Positions 1-7,924 of a stretch of DNA of 31,315 nucleotides are shown in pieces. The first letter of the stretch is position 1; each line of letters begins with the position of its first letter. The notes under the pieces are model-generated. The model saw only the letters and a list, made by a program, of their open reading frames with translations, was not told the origin of the DNA and searched no databases. The translations under genes and the position numbers were made by a program. Source of the stretch: Flavobacteriales bacterium UBA3442 (lineage in GTDB: Bacteria; Bacteroidota; Bacteroidia; Flavobacteriales; Schleiferiaceae); the NCBI GenBank assembly GCA_002378565.1, contig DFSH01000051.1, forward strand, positions 1 to 31,315. Direction: 5' to 3'.

Positions 1-480
1 CTGGACCCCAATGACGTGACGTTCGTTGCAAATGGCGGCATGCATGTCGGACCTTATGCCAGGCTTGGTATGGGTATCGCCTATGTTCAAGCACAACTCT
101 GGTTGACGCAAATCGACCAGTCCATCATCATCAATCAGTCAGGTAATTCTATGATGCCTATGGTGACAGTGCCATGGACCATGCGTCGCTTGGATGTGCC
201 TGTAGAGGTTGGTGTCAAGTTGGGGCCCTTCTTTGGTTTTGTGGCACCTGTATGGTCTGCCGGTCTTCAAGACATCAGTGATGTCAGCAATTTGACAGAA
301 AACGATGGCACTTGGGGTGCGCAGATTGGTGCTGGAATCAAGTTGAGTAAATTCCAAGCCAAACTTCGCTATGAGGGCAATTTGTCACCCTTTGCTCAGG
401 CGTTGAATTACCAAGGTCAGGTCATTGCCACCGATGGTCGCATGTCCCAAATCATTGCCTCTTTGAGTTACCGCTTGTAA
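1..480 (+). CDS. Outer-membrane beta-barrel protein, 3' part only
   Basis: The reading frame is open from base 1, so the start of the gene lies outside the window; a GTG at 16 is in frame but there is no reason to prefer it. About 160 C-terminal residues are visible. They alternate short amphipathic stretches with Gly/Asn turns (for example GAGIKLSKFQAKLRYEGNLS) and end in ASLSYRL, which looks like the closing strand of a Bacteroidota outer-membrane barrel. I infer an outer-membrane protein of the porin-like type; the substrate or role cannot be read from this fragment. It converges on the exonuclease gene, with 37 bases between the two stop codons and no convincing terminator hairpin there. 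Confidence 0.6.
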   Translation: MDPNDVTFVANGGMHVGPYARLGMGIAYVQAQLWLTQIDQSIIINQSGNSMMPMVTVPWTMRRLDVPVEVGVKLGPFFGFVAPVWSAGLQDISDVSNLTENDGTWGAQIGAGIKLSKFQAKLRYEGNLSPFAQALNYQGQVIATDGRMSQIIASLSYRL

Positions 481-517
481 CGCTTGAAGGCTTTCATGGC
501 TGTGAATTGGTCAAGCT

Positions 518-1867
518 CTAGCGGGGTTGAACGACCTTCAATCGCTTTCTGCGAAGGGCCTGCGCCACGAGGGACGTGAGGTAGCCGTTGGCTGGAATGG
601 TCGTCATGCGCTGATTGAGTACATCCCATTGATCCAGGTCTGACATCAAGTCAACTTTTGTATAGCCGATGAGCTGGTAGTTGTCTAGGAGAAAAGCGAT
701 TTTCTCACCAGGATTAGCCCCTTTGTCAACCAGAATAATCCGTGAATGGGGAAATGCAAGCTGCATAATCTGTTCAGAAGCCGTGGATGGCATGCTGACT
801 GCTTTTTGCTGATCATGGTTTCTCTTGAGGGTTGCTAAATTCCTCGCAACCATCTTGACATGCTCTGGCACGGCCAGATCTTCAGGTGATTTGTCATAAC
901 GCAAGCACATGCCTGCAATCCACCACAAGCCTTCTTTCGTGTCAGCTACCTGCAAGGCAGGTTTTTGATGGCGCATGGGTTGGATATCCCAAAGGATGGC
1001 GTTGTCTGATTCAACGGCAACGAGTCCACGTTTGAGCTGGTACTTGTCAACAGTTTCATTGTAGGTGGGCTTGAGTCGCTTCAAGTCCATGTGTGCTTTG
1101 ATTTCAGCCAGCAGCAGACTGCCTGTGGTTTCCACCTTGATGCTGGCAATGGCCTTTTGCATGGCCAAGGCTTTGTCACTTGTGGCCAGGAAATGCCGGT
1201 CAATGCGAACACGCAATTGATCTGAACGACCAAGGTAAATCACCTTGCCAGCTGCATCGAACAGGTAATACACCCCCGTGGTTTTAACCAGCTTGGTGAT
1301 CTGTTCAGTGAATCTGTGGACGCCTGTTGCGCTTGGTTGTTTCAAAAAGGTGCCATGGATGTATTGCTCCCGATCTTTTTCTAACAAGATCTTGAGTAGG
1401 TCCACGGTGACCAGGGCATCCCCATCTGCGCGATGCCGCCTGCTGTTGGTCAAGTTCAAGTTTTCGCAGATGCTTGCAAGGCCATAGCTTTTCAAGCCAG
1501 GGATGAAGCGTTCTGCCAGGGGAATGGTGTCCATCACCACCCTTGAGTAGTCAAAGCCTAGCCGCGCAAACTCTTCTTTGAGGACGCGGTAGTCAAAGGG
1601 TGCGTTGTGAGCCACAATAATGGCGTCTTTGGTGATTTCCACGATGCGCTTGGCCACTTCATGAAACTTGGGTGCTGTTACGACATCCTTGTTTTTGATG
1701 CCGGTCAGCTTTTCCACAAAGGGAGGGATGCGGGTGCCGTCAGGGTTGACCAAGGAGATGAATTGATCCACGATTTGTTCCCCGTCAAACAGGTAAATGG
1801 CCACCTCAATGATGCGCTCTGTACCAGACTTTCCGCTGGTGCCTTCTAAGTCAATAACTGCGTACAT
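518..1867 (-). CDS. DEDDh 3'-5' exonuclease fused to a GIY-YIG nuclease domain
   Basis: A 449-residue protein. Residues 1-165 are a DnaQ-type exonuclease with the expected acidic set: D6 and E8 in VIDLEG, D92 in HNAPFD, and H145/D150 in the HxAxxD motif. Residues about 190-275 form a GIY-YIG domain (GVY at 198-200, YLG at 211-213, with a following Arg), as in UvrC and Cho. The last 170 residues match nothing I recognise. The combination of a PolIII-epsilon-like exonuclease with a UvrC-like nuclease is a known bacterial architecture and suggests trimming or incision of damaged DNA, but the exact role is inference. The ATG shares one base with the yggS stop (TGATG), so it is probably translated as the last gene of the serC operon. 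It is unlikely to be the replicative proofreading subunit, because of the fusion. Confidence 0.85.
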   Translation of the reverse strand: MYAVIDLEGTSGKSGTERIIEVAIYLFDGEQIVDQFISLVNPDGTRIPPFVEKLTGIKNKDVVTAPKFHEVAKRIVEITKDAIIVAHNAPFDYRVLKEEFARLGFDYSRVVMDTIPLAERFIPGLKSYGLASICENLNLTNSRRHRADGDALVTVDLLKILLEKDREQYIHGTFLKQPSATGVHRFTEQITKLVKTTGVYYLFDAAGKVIYLGRSDQLRVRIDRHFLATSDKALAMQKAIASIKVETTGSLLLAEIKAHMDLKRLKPTYNETVDKYQLKRGLVAVESDNAILWDIQPMRHQKPALQVADTKEGLWWIAGMCLRYDKSPEDLAVPEHVKMVARNLATLKRNHDQQKAVSMPSTASEQIMQLAFPHSRIILVDKGANPGEKIAFLLDNYQLIGYTKVDLMSDLDQWDVLNQRMTTIPANGYLTSLVAQALRRKRLKVVQPR

Positions 1868-2520
1868 CAGGATCGTTGACCAAAGATTGATGACCCCACA
1901 CGGACCATGGTGCTGCCCTTTTCAATGGCTAATTGAAAGTCCCCACTCATGCCCATGCTGATTTGCTTGAATGCTGGGCTAAACCGTTCTTTCAAGCCAT
2001 CAAAGGCTGATTGCAAGCACTGAAACTCAGTTGAAATCTGTGATTTGTCATCGGTGAATGTGGCCATGCCCATCAGTCCACAAATGGTCAAATGGGGGTA
2101 GTCTTCAGGTTGAAAGGCTTGCAGTTCTTCCAGCTCATAGCCTTGTTTGCTGCTTTCCGTGGCGATGTGCATTTGCAGCAAAACATTGATGTTTCGCTCA
2201 TTCTTTGCAGCTGCTTTGTTCAATGCGTTTGCGACCTTGTTTCGATCCACGCTGTGGACCATGTGCACAAAGGAGGCGAAGTCCTTGACTTTGTTGCTTT
2301 GGATATGCCCTATCATGTGCCAGTGAATGTCTGATGGCAAGACGGCAGCTTTCTTCGCCATTTCTTGCACACGGTTTTCGCCAAAGTCTCTTTGCCCTGC
2401 CTGGTAGAGGGTTTCAATGTCCTCAATGGGCTTGGTTTTGCTCACCGCCACCAAGGTGACATGTGATGGCAGTTTAGCCTGCACGTCATGCAAGTTGTCA
2501 ATCAATGGTATCATTCCCAT
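1867..2520 (-). CDS. yggS: PLP homeostasis protein, YggS/PROSC family
   Basis: A 217-residue single-domain protein of the alanine racemase N-terminal-like fold. It shows the PLP-binding lysine K28 in VAVSKTKP, followed by FGENRVQE, IGHIQSNK and the C-terminal MSGDF...EKGSTMVRVGSSIFG phosphate-binding segment. Family members bind pyridoxal 5'-phosphate and buffer it rather than catalysing a reaction. Its place two genes downstream of the PLP enzyme SerC makes sense for cofactor supply. Two ATG starts are possible: 2520, overlapping the DUF1015 gene by 10 bases, or the third codon at 2514, which would give the classic ATGA overlap with the DUF1015 stop. I cannot decide between them; the two differ by only two residues. 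Confidence 0.93.
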   Translation of the reverse strand: MGMIPLIDNLHDVQAKLPSHVTLVAVSKTKPIEDIETLYQAGQRDFGENRVQEMAKKAAVLPSDIHWHMIGHIQSNKVKDFASFVHMVHSVDRNKVANALNKAAAKNERNINVLLQMHIATESSKQGYELEELQAFQPEDYPHLTICGLMGMATFTDDKSQISTEFQCLQSAFDGLKERFSPAFKQISMGMSGDFQLAIEKGSTMVRVGSSIFGQRS

Positions 2521-3629
2521 GCGTACAAAGTGATGCCGGATCGCAATTTAGGTTCGATGTAGGTGCTTTTTGGTGGCACAGTTTCGCCGCGGTCTGCCAA
2601 TGAACGGACATCTTTCCAATGGGGCTTTGGCAAGACAAAGGCGCTGTCGCCCTCATCCAATGCTTCTATCAGTTGATCCAAGGGTAAATCCCCTGGCAGG
2701 TAGCGCATGCGGGCATCATCCCTTTCATCAATGATTTGCATGCAAGGATGAAGAACATGGTCAAACAGCCATTGACTTTCCGGGAATGCTATGCCTTCAT
2801 CTGTTAAATGGTACCAGTTGCCACCATGGAAGGCGTAGATGCCAGACTCGGGCAAGCCTTGCGGGGCATCCTTGAGTGGGCTGGCCAGGTCAATCCATGT
2901 GCAGTCCTGGTCATCCGATACAATGCGGTGGAAGGACGTCACGTGCAATTGGCTTTCATCCAGCACAAAGGCCATGACGCCATCCTGTTTGTTGAGCAGT
3001 TTGGATGAGGCAATTCGGTGATGGCCATCTGCCACATAAAGGGCATCCATGTCGCCAAAAGCTTGAGCAATTCGCTCATTGAAGGATTGAGGAACAGGCC
3101 AGAGGCAATGGATTGCCATGTCTGTTGTAGCAAATTCAACATCAGCATTCAAAGCGGTCACCTCACCGATGACGGACGAGATGGTTGCGTGGGGCTCATG
3201 GGTCAAAAGGATGGGCTCTGCATGAAACCCCACGGATTCCAAATAGGCGGCAAAGAGCTGCTCTCTTTTAGCCAATGTGGCTTCATGCGGTTTGATGCGA
3301 CCCGCCTGGTAATCCTTCAAGGAAGCCAGGCCAATGATGCCTGTGAATGCATGACCATGCCAGGTTTGCCGGTAGATGTAGTAGCTGGCATTGGTTTCCT
3401 TCACCAGGTAACCTGAGGATAGGAAATCGACAAATCCCTTGCGGACACCCATGAATACGGGCTCACCTTCCCCTGATTTTCGCTGAAGCACATGCATCAA
3501 AGAGTAGGGGTTGGAAGAGAGTTTTTGCCAGAGGTCTTCCTCTTTGTAGGTCACGTAGGACCGGGTGCTAACCAATGAGGCCAATGCCCTAGGGGGGCGG
3601 ATGGCAGCAAAAGGTTTCAGCTTTTCCAT
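2511..3629 (-). CDS. DUF1015 family protein in the serine operon
   Basis: A 372-residue cytoplasmic protein of the DUF1015 family, full length for the family. It begins with the typical FAAIRPPRA, contains RIKPHEATLAKR (family HExT motif, about residues 111-122) and the hallmark VADGHHRIASSK with DGHHR at 201-205. The function is not established to my knowledge. Its gene starts three bases after the serA stop and overlaps yggS, so it is clearly part of the serC-serA operon. The DGHHR motif resembles the nucleotide-binding motif of the ParB/sulfiredoxin-like fold, which includes the serine kinase SerK; that resemblance is my reading by eye. I infer a role in phosphoserine or serine metabolism, since no serB is visible here, but this is a hypothesis. 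Confidence 0.88.
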   Translation of the reverse strand: MEKLKPFAAIRPPRALASLVSTRSYVTYKEEDLWQKLSSNPYSLMHVLQRKSGEGEPVFMGVRKGFVDFLSSGYLVKETNASYYIYRQTWHGHAFTGIIGLASLKDYQAGRIKPHEATLAKREQLFAAYLESVGFHAEPILLTHEPHATISSVIGEVTALNADVEFATTDMAIHCLWPVPQSFNERIAQAFGDMDALYVADGHHRIASSKLLNKQDGVMAFVLDESQLHVTSFHRIVSDDQDCTWIDLASPLKDAPQGLPESGIYAFHGGNWYHLTDEGIAFPESQWLFDHVLHPCMQIIDERDDARMRYLPGDLPLDQLIEALDEGDSAFVLPKPHWKDVRSLADRGETVPPKSTYIEPKLRSGITLYAWE

Positions 3630-3632
3630 GGC

Positions 3633-4583
3633 TTAGCTCTTGGCCATGATTTGCTCTGCCAATTCAAGACCAATTCTGGCTTGCGCTTCCACAGTGGCAG
3701 CGCCGATGTGAGGAGTGAGTGACACGTGAGGGTTCATCAAGATCTGAACGGATGGCTTTGGCTCGTCAACAAACACATCCAAGCCAGCGGCTTTGATGTG
3801 TTGGGATTTCAGGGCATCGATCAAGGCCGGTTCATTCACCACGCCACCGCGGGCAGCATTGATCAAAAAGGCGCCTTCCTTCATGGTGGCAAGGGCTTTT
3901 GCGTCAATCAACTCACTGTTGCCTCCGATGTGCAAGGTGACCACGTCAGCTGCTCGAAGGACTTCGTTCATGCTGAGCATGCTTGCTGAAGTTTTCAGAA
4001 TTTGACCATCTGCAAAGGCCACCTCAAAGTCCCCATCCAAGAGGTGGGGGTCATGAACAATCACTCGCATACCAACCCCGTAGGCTCGACGTGCAACAGC
4101 CTTGCCAATGCGGCCAAACCCTATGATTCCTATGGTTTTTCCCGACAGTTCACTGCCTTTTGCGTAGGTTTTTTTCAATTGCCCAAACTGACTATCGCCA
4201 TCCAAAGGCATGTTTCTGTTGGCGTCATGCAAATGACGAACCATCCCAAAGAGGTGTGCAAACACCAACTCAGCCACAGAATCGGAGCTGGCAGCAGGGG
4301 TGTTAAACACCTTCAAGCCTTTGCTTTTTGCGTAGTCCACATCGATGTTGTCCATGCCTACGCCGCCACGACCTACCATTTTAAGGCTGGGGCATGCGTC
4401 AATCATGTCTTGCCTGACAGTGGTTGCAGAGCGAACCAGGATGGCATCCACCTTGTGTTGGTTGATGTAGTCGATGAGTTGGCTTTGTGCCACCTTGGTG
4501 GTGATGACGGTGTGGCCGCCAGCGGTCAAGGCATCGATGCCTGATGTTGCAAGGCCGTCATTGGCCAGTATGGTGAGTGACAT
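3633..4583 (-). CDS. serA: D-3-phosphoglycerate dehydrogenase (short form)
   Basis: A 316-residue NAD-dependent D-2-hydroxyacid dehydrogenase that oxidises 3-phosphoglycerate to 3-phosphohydroxypyruvate, the first step of serine synthesis. The nucleotide-binding GFGRIG is at 155-160 and the catalytic triad is visible: R245 in NAARGG, E274 in FVDEP and H292 in TPHIG. The N-terminal RSATTVR and GRGGVGMDNID segments fit phosphoglycerate binding. It ends right after the catalytic core, so it lacks the C-terminal ACT domain that lets serine inhibit the longer forms; feedback control must act elsewhere if it exists. It lies 15 bases after serC. The serC neighbour makes another 2-hydroxyacid substrate unlikely. 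Confidence 0.93.
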   Translation of the reverse strand: MSLTILANDGLATSGIDALTAGGHTVITTKVAQSQLIDYINQHKVDAILVRSATTVRQDMIDACPSLKMVGRGGVGMDNIDVDYAKSKGLKVFNTPAASSDSVAELVFAHLFGMVRHLHDANRNMPLDGDSQFGQLKKTYAKGSELSGKTIGIIGFGRIGKAVARRAYGVGMRVIVHDPHLLDGDFEVAFADGQILKTSASMLSMNEVLRAADVVTLHIGGNSELIDAKALATMKEGAFLINAARGGVVNEPALIDALKSQHIKAAGLDVFVDEPKPSVQILMNPHVSLTPHIGAATVEAQARIGLELAEQIMAKS

Positions 4584-4598
4584 AGTTGAGTTTGGGTA

Positions 4599-5666
4599 TT
4601 AAGCTTGTTGTTCAAGTTTTTGCATGACTGCCACAAGGGCTTTCACGCTATCAAGTTGCAAGGCATTGTACATGGATGCCCGGTACCCGCCAACTGATCG
4701 ATGGCCTTTGATGCCTATGATGCCAGCATCTGCCGCCAGTTGTTCAAAGGCAGCACCTTTGCTTTCATCCGCCAAAAGGAAGCAGGCATTCATCAAGGAT
4801 CGGCTGTCCTTCCGTGCAGTGCCAAGGAACAAGGGATTGCGATCAATTTCTGCATAGAGCATGGAAGCGCGGGCATTGGCCCGTGACGCCATGGCTTCCA
4901 GGCCGCCCTCAGACTTGATCCAGCGAAGGGTGAGCAGTGAAGTGTAGATGGCGAAGACTGGCGGTGTGTTGAACATGCTTTCCTTGTCTGCATGCACGAG
5001 GTAGTCCAACATGGATGGGATGCTGCGGCCTGTTTTGCCAAGGATTGACTTCCTTACAGCAACAAGGGTGGTTCCAGCAGGACCTAAGTTCTTCTGTGCA
5101 CCGGCATAGATCAAATCGAATTGATTGAAGTCCATGGGGCGAGAGAATATGTCAGAGGACATGTCGCAGACCAGCACGTCATCGGTGGCAGGGAAGGTGG
5201 TCATTTCTGTACCTACAATGGTGTTGTTGCTTGTGCAGTGCACATAGTCCATGCCTGATGGCAAAGAGGACATGTCAGGGATGTGATTGTAGCCGTCTTC
5301 TTCGGAACTGGCAAACACATGAACCTCACCAAAAGCCTTGGCCTCTTTGATGGCTTTCTTGCTCCAGGTGCCAGTATTCATGTAGGCAGCCTGTCCATCA
5401 ACCTTCATCAAGTTGTAGGCGGTCATCAAAAACTGCATGCTCGCGCCACCTTGCAAAAAGAGCACCTCGTAATCTTCATCGAGGTTCAATAGCTCTTTGG
5501 TCAAAGCGATGGCTTCATCCATGACGGCAACCAAGCGCTTGTCGCGGTGACTGATGGAAATCAGGCTGAGTCCAGTGTTCTCAAAATTCAAAAGGGCGTC
5601 AGCAGCACCTTGGACAACGCTTTGGTCAAGTATGCAAGGGCCGGCAGTGAAGTTGTGCTTGGTCAT
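4599..5666 (-). CDS. serC: Phosphoserine aminotransferase
   Basis: A 355-residue fold-type I PLP enzyme that transfers the amino group from glutamate to 3-phosphohydroxypyruvate; the same activity serves pyridoxine synthesis in some bacteria. It starts with the family N-terminus NFTAGPC, has SISHRDK, LQGGASMQF (phosphate and cofactor contacts) and the Schiff-base lysine K192 in YAGAQKNLGPAG. Length is normal. It is the first gene of a five-gene minus-strand operon. An exact -10-like TACCTTTG ends 19 bases before the ATG and begins just past the stop of the preceding gene, so the operon probably has its own promoter. Confidence 0.96.
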   Translation of the reverse strand: MTKHNFTAGPCILDQSVVQGAADALLNFENTGLSLISISHRDKRLVAVMDEAIALTKELLNLDEDYEVLFLQGGASMQFLMTAYNLMKVDGQAAYMNTGTWSKKAIKEAKAFGEVHVFASSEEDGYNHIPDMSSLPSGMDYVHCTSNNTIVGTEMTTFPATDDVLVCDMSSDIFSRPMDFNQFDLIYAGAQKNLGPAGTTLVAVRKSILGKTGRSIPSMLDYLVHADKESMFNTPPVFAIYTSLLTLRWIKSEGGLEAMASRANARASMLYAEIDRNPLFLGTARKDSRSLMNACFLLADESKGAAFEQLAADAGIIGIKGHRSVGGYRASMYNALQLDSVKALVAVMQKLEQQA

Positions 5667-5685
5667 AGGTTTGTATATGGCTTGG

Positions 5686-5693
5686 CAAAGGTA
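5686..5693 (-). promoter_or_regulatory. Putative -10 element of the serC operon
   Basis: On the minus strand this reads TACCTTTG, an exact match to the Bacteroidota -10 consensus TAnnTTTG. It leaves a predicted 5' leader of roughly 13-15 bases before the serC ATG. I see no clear -33 TTG at the usual distance. Confidence 0.55.
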
Positions 5694-6494
5694 CTAAGAT
5701 GCCAACCGCCATTTGCCTCTGTTGAATTCTAGTGGGGCTTGTGCCAATGTGGGGCCGTATCGGCGGTAGTCGCCTACCTGGCCATGGCGCATCGGGGCCA
5801 ATTGATCAATTAAAATTTTGCCGGGCTTGATTTGCTTGATCGATGCTGAAACACCTGTGGCGTATTGAAGAATCAGGCGGGTTGCAGGTCTGTCAAACAC
5901 CTGGTCATTGAAGCTGTCAAGGGCAAAAACAGGCGACCCAAAGTGAGGTCCATGCTTGCTCAATATCACAGGCTCTACAATTTTTCTTTGCGCCTGCATG
6001 GGGTTCATTGATGGCTGAAAGACCAGGGCCAGGTAGTGGGTGATGCCAGAACGCTTAACCTGAACGATGTCATAAGTCATCCCCATGTTGTAATCAGCAC
6101 ATCGGTAACGACCATCATGACTCAGTCCCTCCATGGTGGATGACTGCCCTTGGGTGGCTTTGTTGTACCAGGTTTTGTTGTGCTGCCAGGCAGCAATGCC
6201 TCGAAAAGCATAATGGCCTTCTGTCTGAGGAATGGCTAAACTGATAAGTGCCAGTTTCCCGTTGGGAGAAATGCTCACAAGCACAGGGTGTTCAGCCAGG
6301 GCTGATAGGGTGGCAGGGACCCCCATCGAGTCCATCTGAGAAAGTATGCGGGCTTGCATGCGTTCGCCAGCTTGCAGTCGAATGGTAGCAGTTGCACCTT
6401 CTAACATGGTGGTTGACCACTGACTGATGCTGTCCATCTGAGCATGCATCGCATAGGATTGCCACAGCATGCAACAAAGGATCAGGTTCCGCAT
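5694..6494 (-). CDS. Conserved secreted protein of unknown function
   Basis: A 266-residue protein with a signal peptide: a short basic start, then a hydrophobic stretch ending in MHAQ around residue 19-20, predicted to be cut by signal peptidase I. There is no lipobox cysteine at the cleavage point. I do not recognise a named domain. The C-terminus (ILIDQLAP...YRRYGPT...LEFNRGKWRLAS) has the look of a family I associate with secreted Bacteroidota proteins of unknown role. Its ATG directly follows the stop of the ferredoxin gene (TGAATG, no gap), so the two are almost certainly cotranscribed. An exported protein coupled to a cytoplasmic ferredoxin is unexplained. It probably acts in the periplasm or at the cell surface. 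Confidence 0.75.
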   Translation of the reverse strand: MRNLILCCMLWQSYAMHAQMDSISQWSTTMLEGATATIRLQAGERMQARILSQMDSMGVPATLSALAEHPVLVSISPNGKLALISLAIPQTEGHYAFRGIAAWQHNKTWYNKATQGQSSTMEGLSHDGRYRCADYNMGMTYDIVQVKRSGITHYLALVFQPSMNPMQAQRKIVEPVILSKHGPHFGSPVFALDSFNDQVFDRPATRLILQYATGVSASIKQIKPGKILIDQLAPMRHGQVGDYRRYGPTLAQAPLEFNRGKWRLAS

Positions 6495-6845
6495 TCAGTC
6501 CAGGTGTAAGAAGTCTTTTTTCTCTAGAAGAGCGGCATCTGTTTCCACATGGTCTTCGTCTGGCACACAGCAATCCACAGGGCAAACTTCTGCGCACTGA
6601 GGTTCTTCGTGGAAGCCAATGCACTCGGTGCATTTGTCAGTTACGATGTAATACAGGTCAAAACTGACCGGTTCTTGCTCCGTATCTGCGTTGGTGGCCA
6701 CGCCTGAGGTGCTCACCATATCGCCCTTAAGACTAGTGCCCTCATTGAATCGCCACTCCATGCCACCTTCATAAATGGCATTGTTGGGACATTCTGGCTC
6801 GCAGGCGCCACAATTGATGCATTCGTCGGTGATGATGATGGCCAT
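6495..6845 (-). CDS. 2[4Fe-4S] ferredoxin, Alvin type
   Basis: A 116-residue dicluster ferredoxin carrying low-potential electrons in the cytoplasm. The first cluster motif is C9-x2-C12-x2-C15-x3-C19-P. The second is C72-x2-C75-x8-C84-x3-C88-P with further cysteines at 92 and 93; the eight-residue spacer is the signature of Alvin-type (Allochromatium-like) ferredoxins. The two halves are separated by an insertion rich in acidic residues, usual for the Bacteroidota form. I place the start at 6845 ([13 protein letters not shown]). An in-frame ATG at 6863 is rejected because it falls inside a TATCTTTG promoter motif. The gene is divergent from the acyl-CoA reductase, a possible redox partner. 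Confidence 0.95.
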   Translation of the reverse strand: MAIIITDECINCGACEPECPNNAIYEGGMEWRFNEGTSLKGDMVSTSGVATNADTEQEPVSFDLYYIVTDKCTECIGFHEEPQCAEVCPVDCCVPDEDHVETDAALLEKKDFLHLD

Positions 6846-6860
6846 TTGGATACTTTTACA

Positions 6861-6868
6861 CAAAGATA
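6861..6868 (-). promoter_or_regulatory. Putative -10 element of the ferredoxin gene
   Basis: Reads TATCTTTG on the minus strand, an exact TAnnTTTG match, 15 bases before the chosen ferredoxin ATG. It decides the start: the longer frame beginning at 6863 would start within this element. Confidence 0.55.
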
Positions 6869-6885
6869 AGATGGTAATGGATGGA

Positions 6886-7878
6886 ATGAATCACAGATGG
6901 CAGGCACTTGTCACTTTAGGCAGGAAAATGTCAGATTTGGCAATGGATGAAGACCTGCTCGAAACAGCAAAGATTCACAACGCTTGGTTCACGCCGGACT
7001 TTTCAAAGCAGGCCTTCAAGGGATGGTCACAAGCTTTGCGAGCTGAGGCTGTCGAGCAGTGGCATGATCAGGCCTTGTCCAATGGGTACAGTGAAGCAAA
7101 AACCGCTAAGCAGGTTGGCATTCTCTGCGCGGGAAACCTGCCCATGGTTGGTTTGCACGACATGCTAACCGCTTATGTCTTGGGTCATCAAGTGAAAATA
7201 AAACTGAGCAGCGATGACAAAATCTTGATGTTGGCCGTCATTGATAGCTTGAAGGGCATAGACCCAACAGCCGTCATTGACCCCAGTGACAACCTCAAGG
7301 GCATTGAGGCCATCATTGCTACAGGAAACAACAACAGCATGGGGTATTTCAAGCAATACTTTGGCCATTTGCCACACCTGTTTCGCAGTTCGCGGACTTC
7401 GGTGGCGGTTCTAGATGGCAACGAGACGGCAGAGGACATGGCCAATTTGGCAGAGGATGTTTTTCTCTTTTTTGGCCGCGGTTGCCGCAGTGTCACCCAC
7501 CTGTTTATCCCTGAAGACTATGATGTGCAACGCCTGTTCAAGTCGTGGTTTGACTGGGGGCACCTAGCTGAACATGCAAAGTATGGTTCCAATTTTGACT
7601 ACCACCGGGCGCTTTACCTGCTCAATAAGGCAATTTTTCTAGAAAATCATTTCACCTTGTTGCGGGAGAACCCGGCTTTGAAACCGCCAGTCGCAGTGAT
7701 TCATGCTTCCAGGTATACCGACCTCAATGCTGTGAAGTCCCTCATCAACGAAAAGGCCGACGAGATTCAAACCACGGTTGGTAAGGGCATGGATTGCGCT
7801 TTTGGCCAATCCCAGTTGCCTGAGCTGTGGGATTACTCGGATGGGGTGGATACCCTGTCATTTTTAGCCAAGGCATAG
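6886..7878 (+). CDS. LuxC-like acyl-CoA reductase
   Basis: A 330-residue member of the LuxC acyl-CoA reductase family within the aldehyde dehydrogenase superfamily. The family reduces a fatty acyl-CoA to the aldehyde using NADPH, through an acyl-cysteine. The likely nucleophile is C200 in [28 protein letters not shown] and IIATGNNNS fit the cofactor-binding region. The start at 6886 ([15 protein letters not shown]) matches where family proteins normally begin; ATGs at 6871 and 6877 are possible, and the longer frame back to 6775 overlaps the divergent ferredoxin gene and is rejected. No luciferase or other lux gene is nearby, so it is not a bioluminescence gene. Its substrate in Bacteroidota is not obvious from context. 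Confidence 0.88.
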   Translation: MNHRWQALVTLGRKMSDLAMDEDLLETAKIHNAWFTPDFSKQAFKGWSQALRAEAVEQWHDQALSNGYSEAKTAKQVGILCAGNLPMVGLHDMLTAYVLGHQVKIKLSSDDKILMLAVIDSLKGIDPTAVIDPSDNLKGIEAIIATGNNNSMGYFKQYFGHLPHLFRSSRTSVAVLDGNETAEDMANLAEDVFLFFGRGCRSVTHLFIPEDYDVQRLFKSWFDWGHLAEHAKYGSNFDYHRALYLLNKAIFLENHFTLLRENPALKPPVAVIHASRYTDLNAVKSLINEKADEIQTTVGKGMDCAFGQSQLPELWDYSDGVDTLSFLAKA

Positions 7879-7880
7879 GT

Positions 7881-7905
7881 TGTCATCCCACCCTATTGAA
7901 TGACA
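7881..7905. terminator. Weak hairpin between convergent genes
   Basis: TGTCAT (7881-7886) pairs with ATGACA (7900-7905) across a 13-base loop in the 46-base gap between two convergent stop codons. The stem is short and AT-rich and lacks a T-run, so a bidirectional terminator is only a guess. Confidence 0.2.
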
Positions 7906-7924
7906 TGATTAATGGCATTTTAAG

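Noticed and set aside
3018..3416. A 132-codon plus-strand frame opposite the DUF1015 gene
   Set aside because: Antisense to a conserved gene with no domain, start signal or promoter of its own.
4002..4544. A 180-codon open frame on the plus strand opposite serA
   Set aside because: It is fully antisense to a well-supported serA, has no recognisable domain, and has the His/Cys-rich composition typical of a shadow frame.
6886..7878. Treating the acyl-CoA reductase as part of a bioluminescence (lux) cluster
   Set aside because: No luxA, luxB, luxD or luxE is nearby; LuxC-like proteins beside this ferredoxin are common in non-luminous Bacteroidota.
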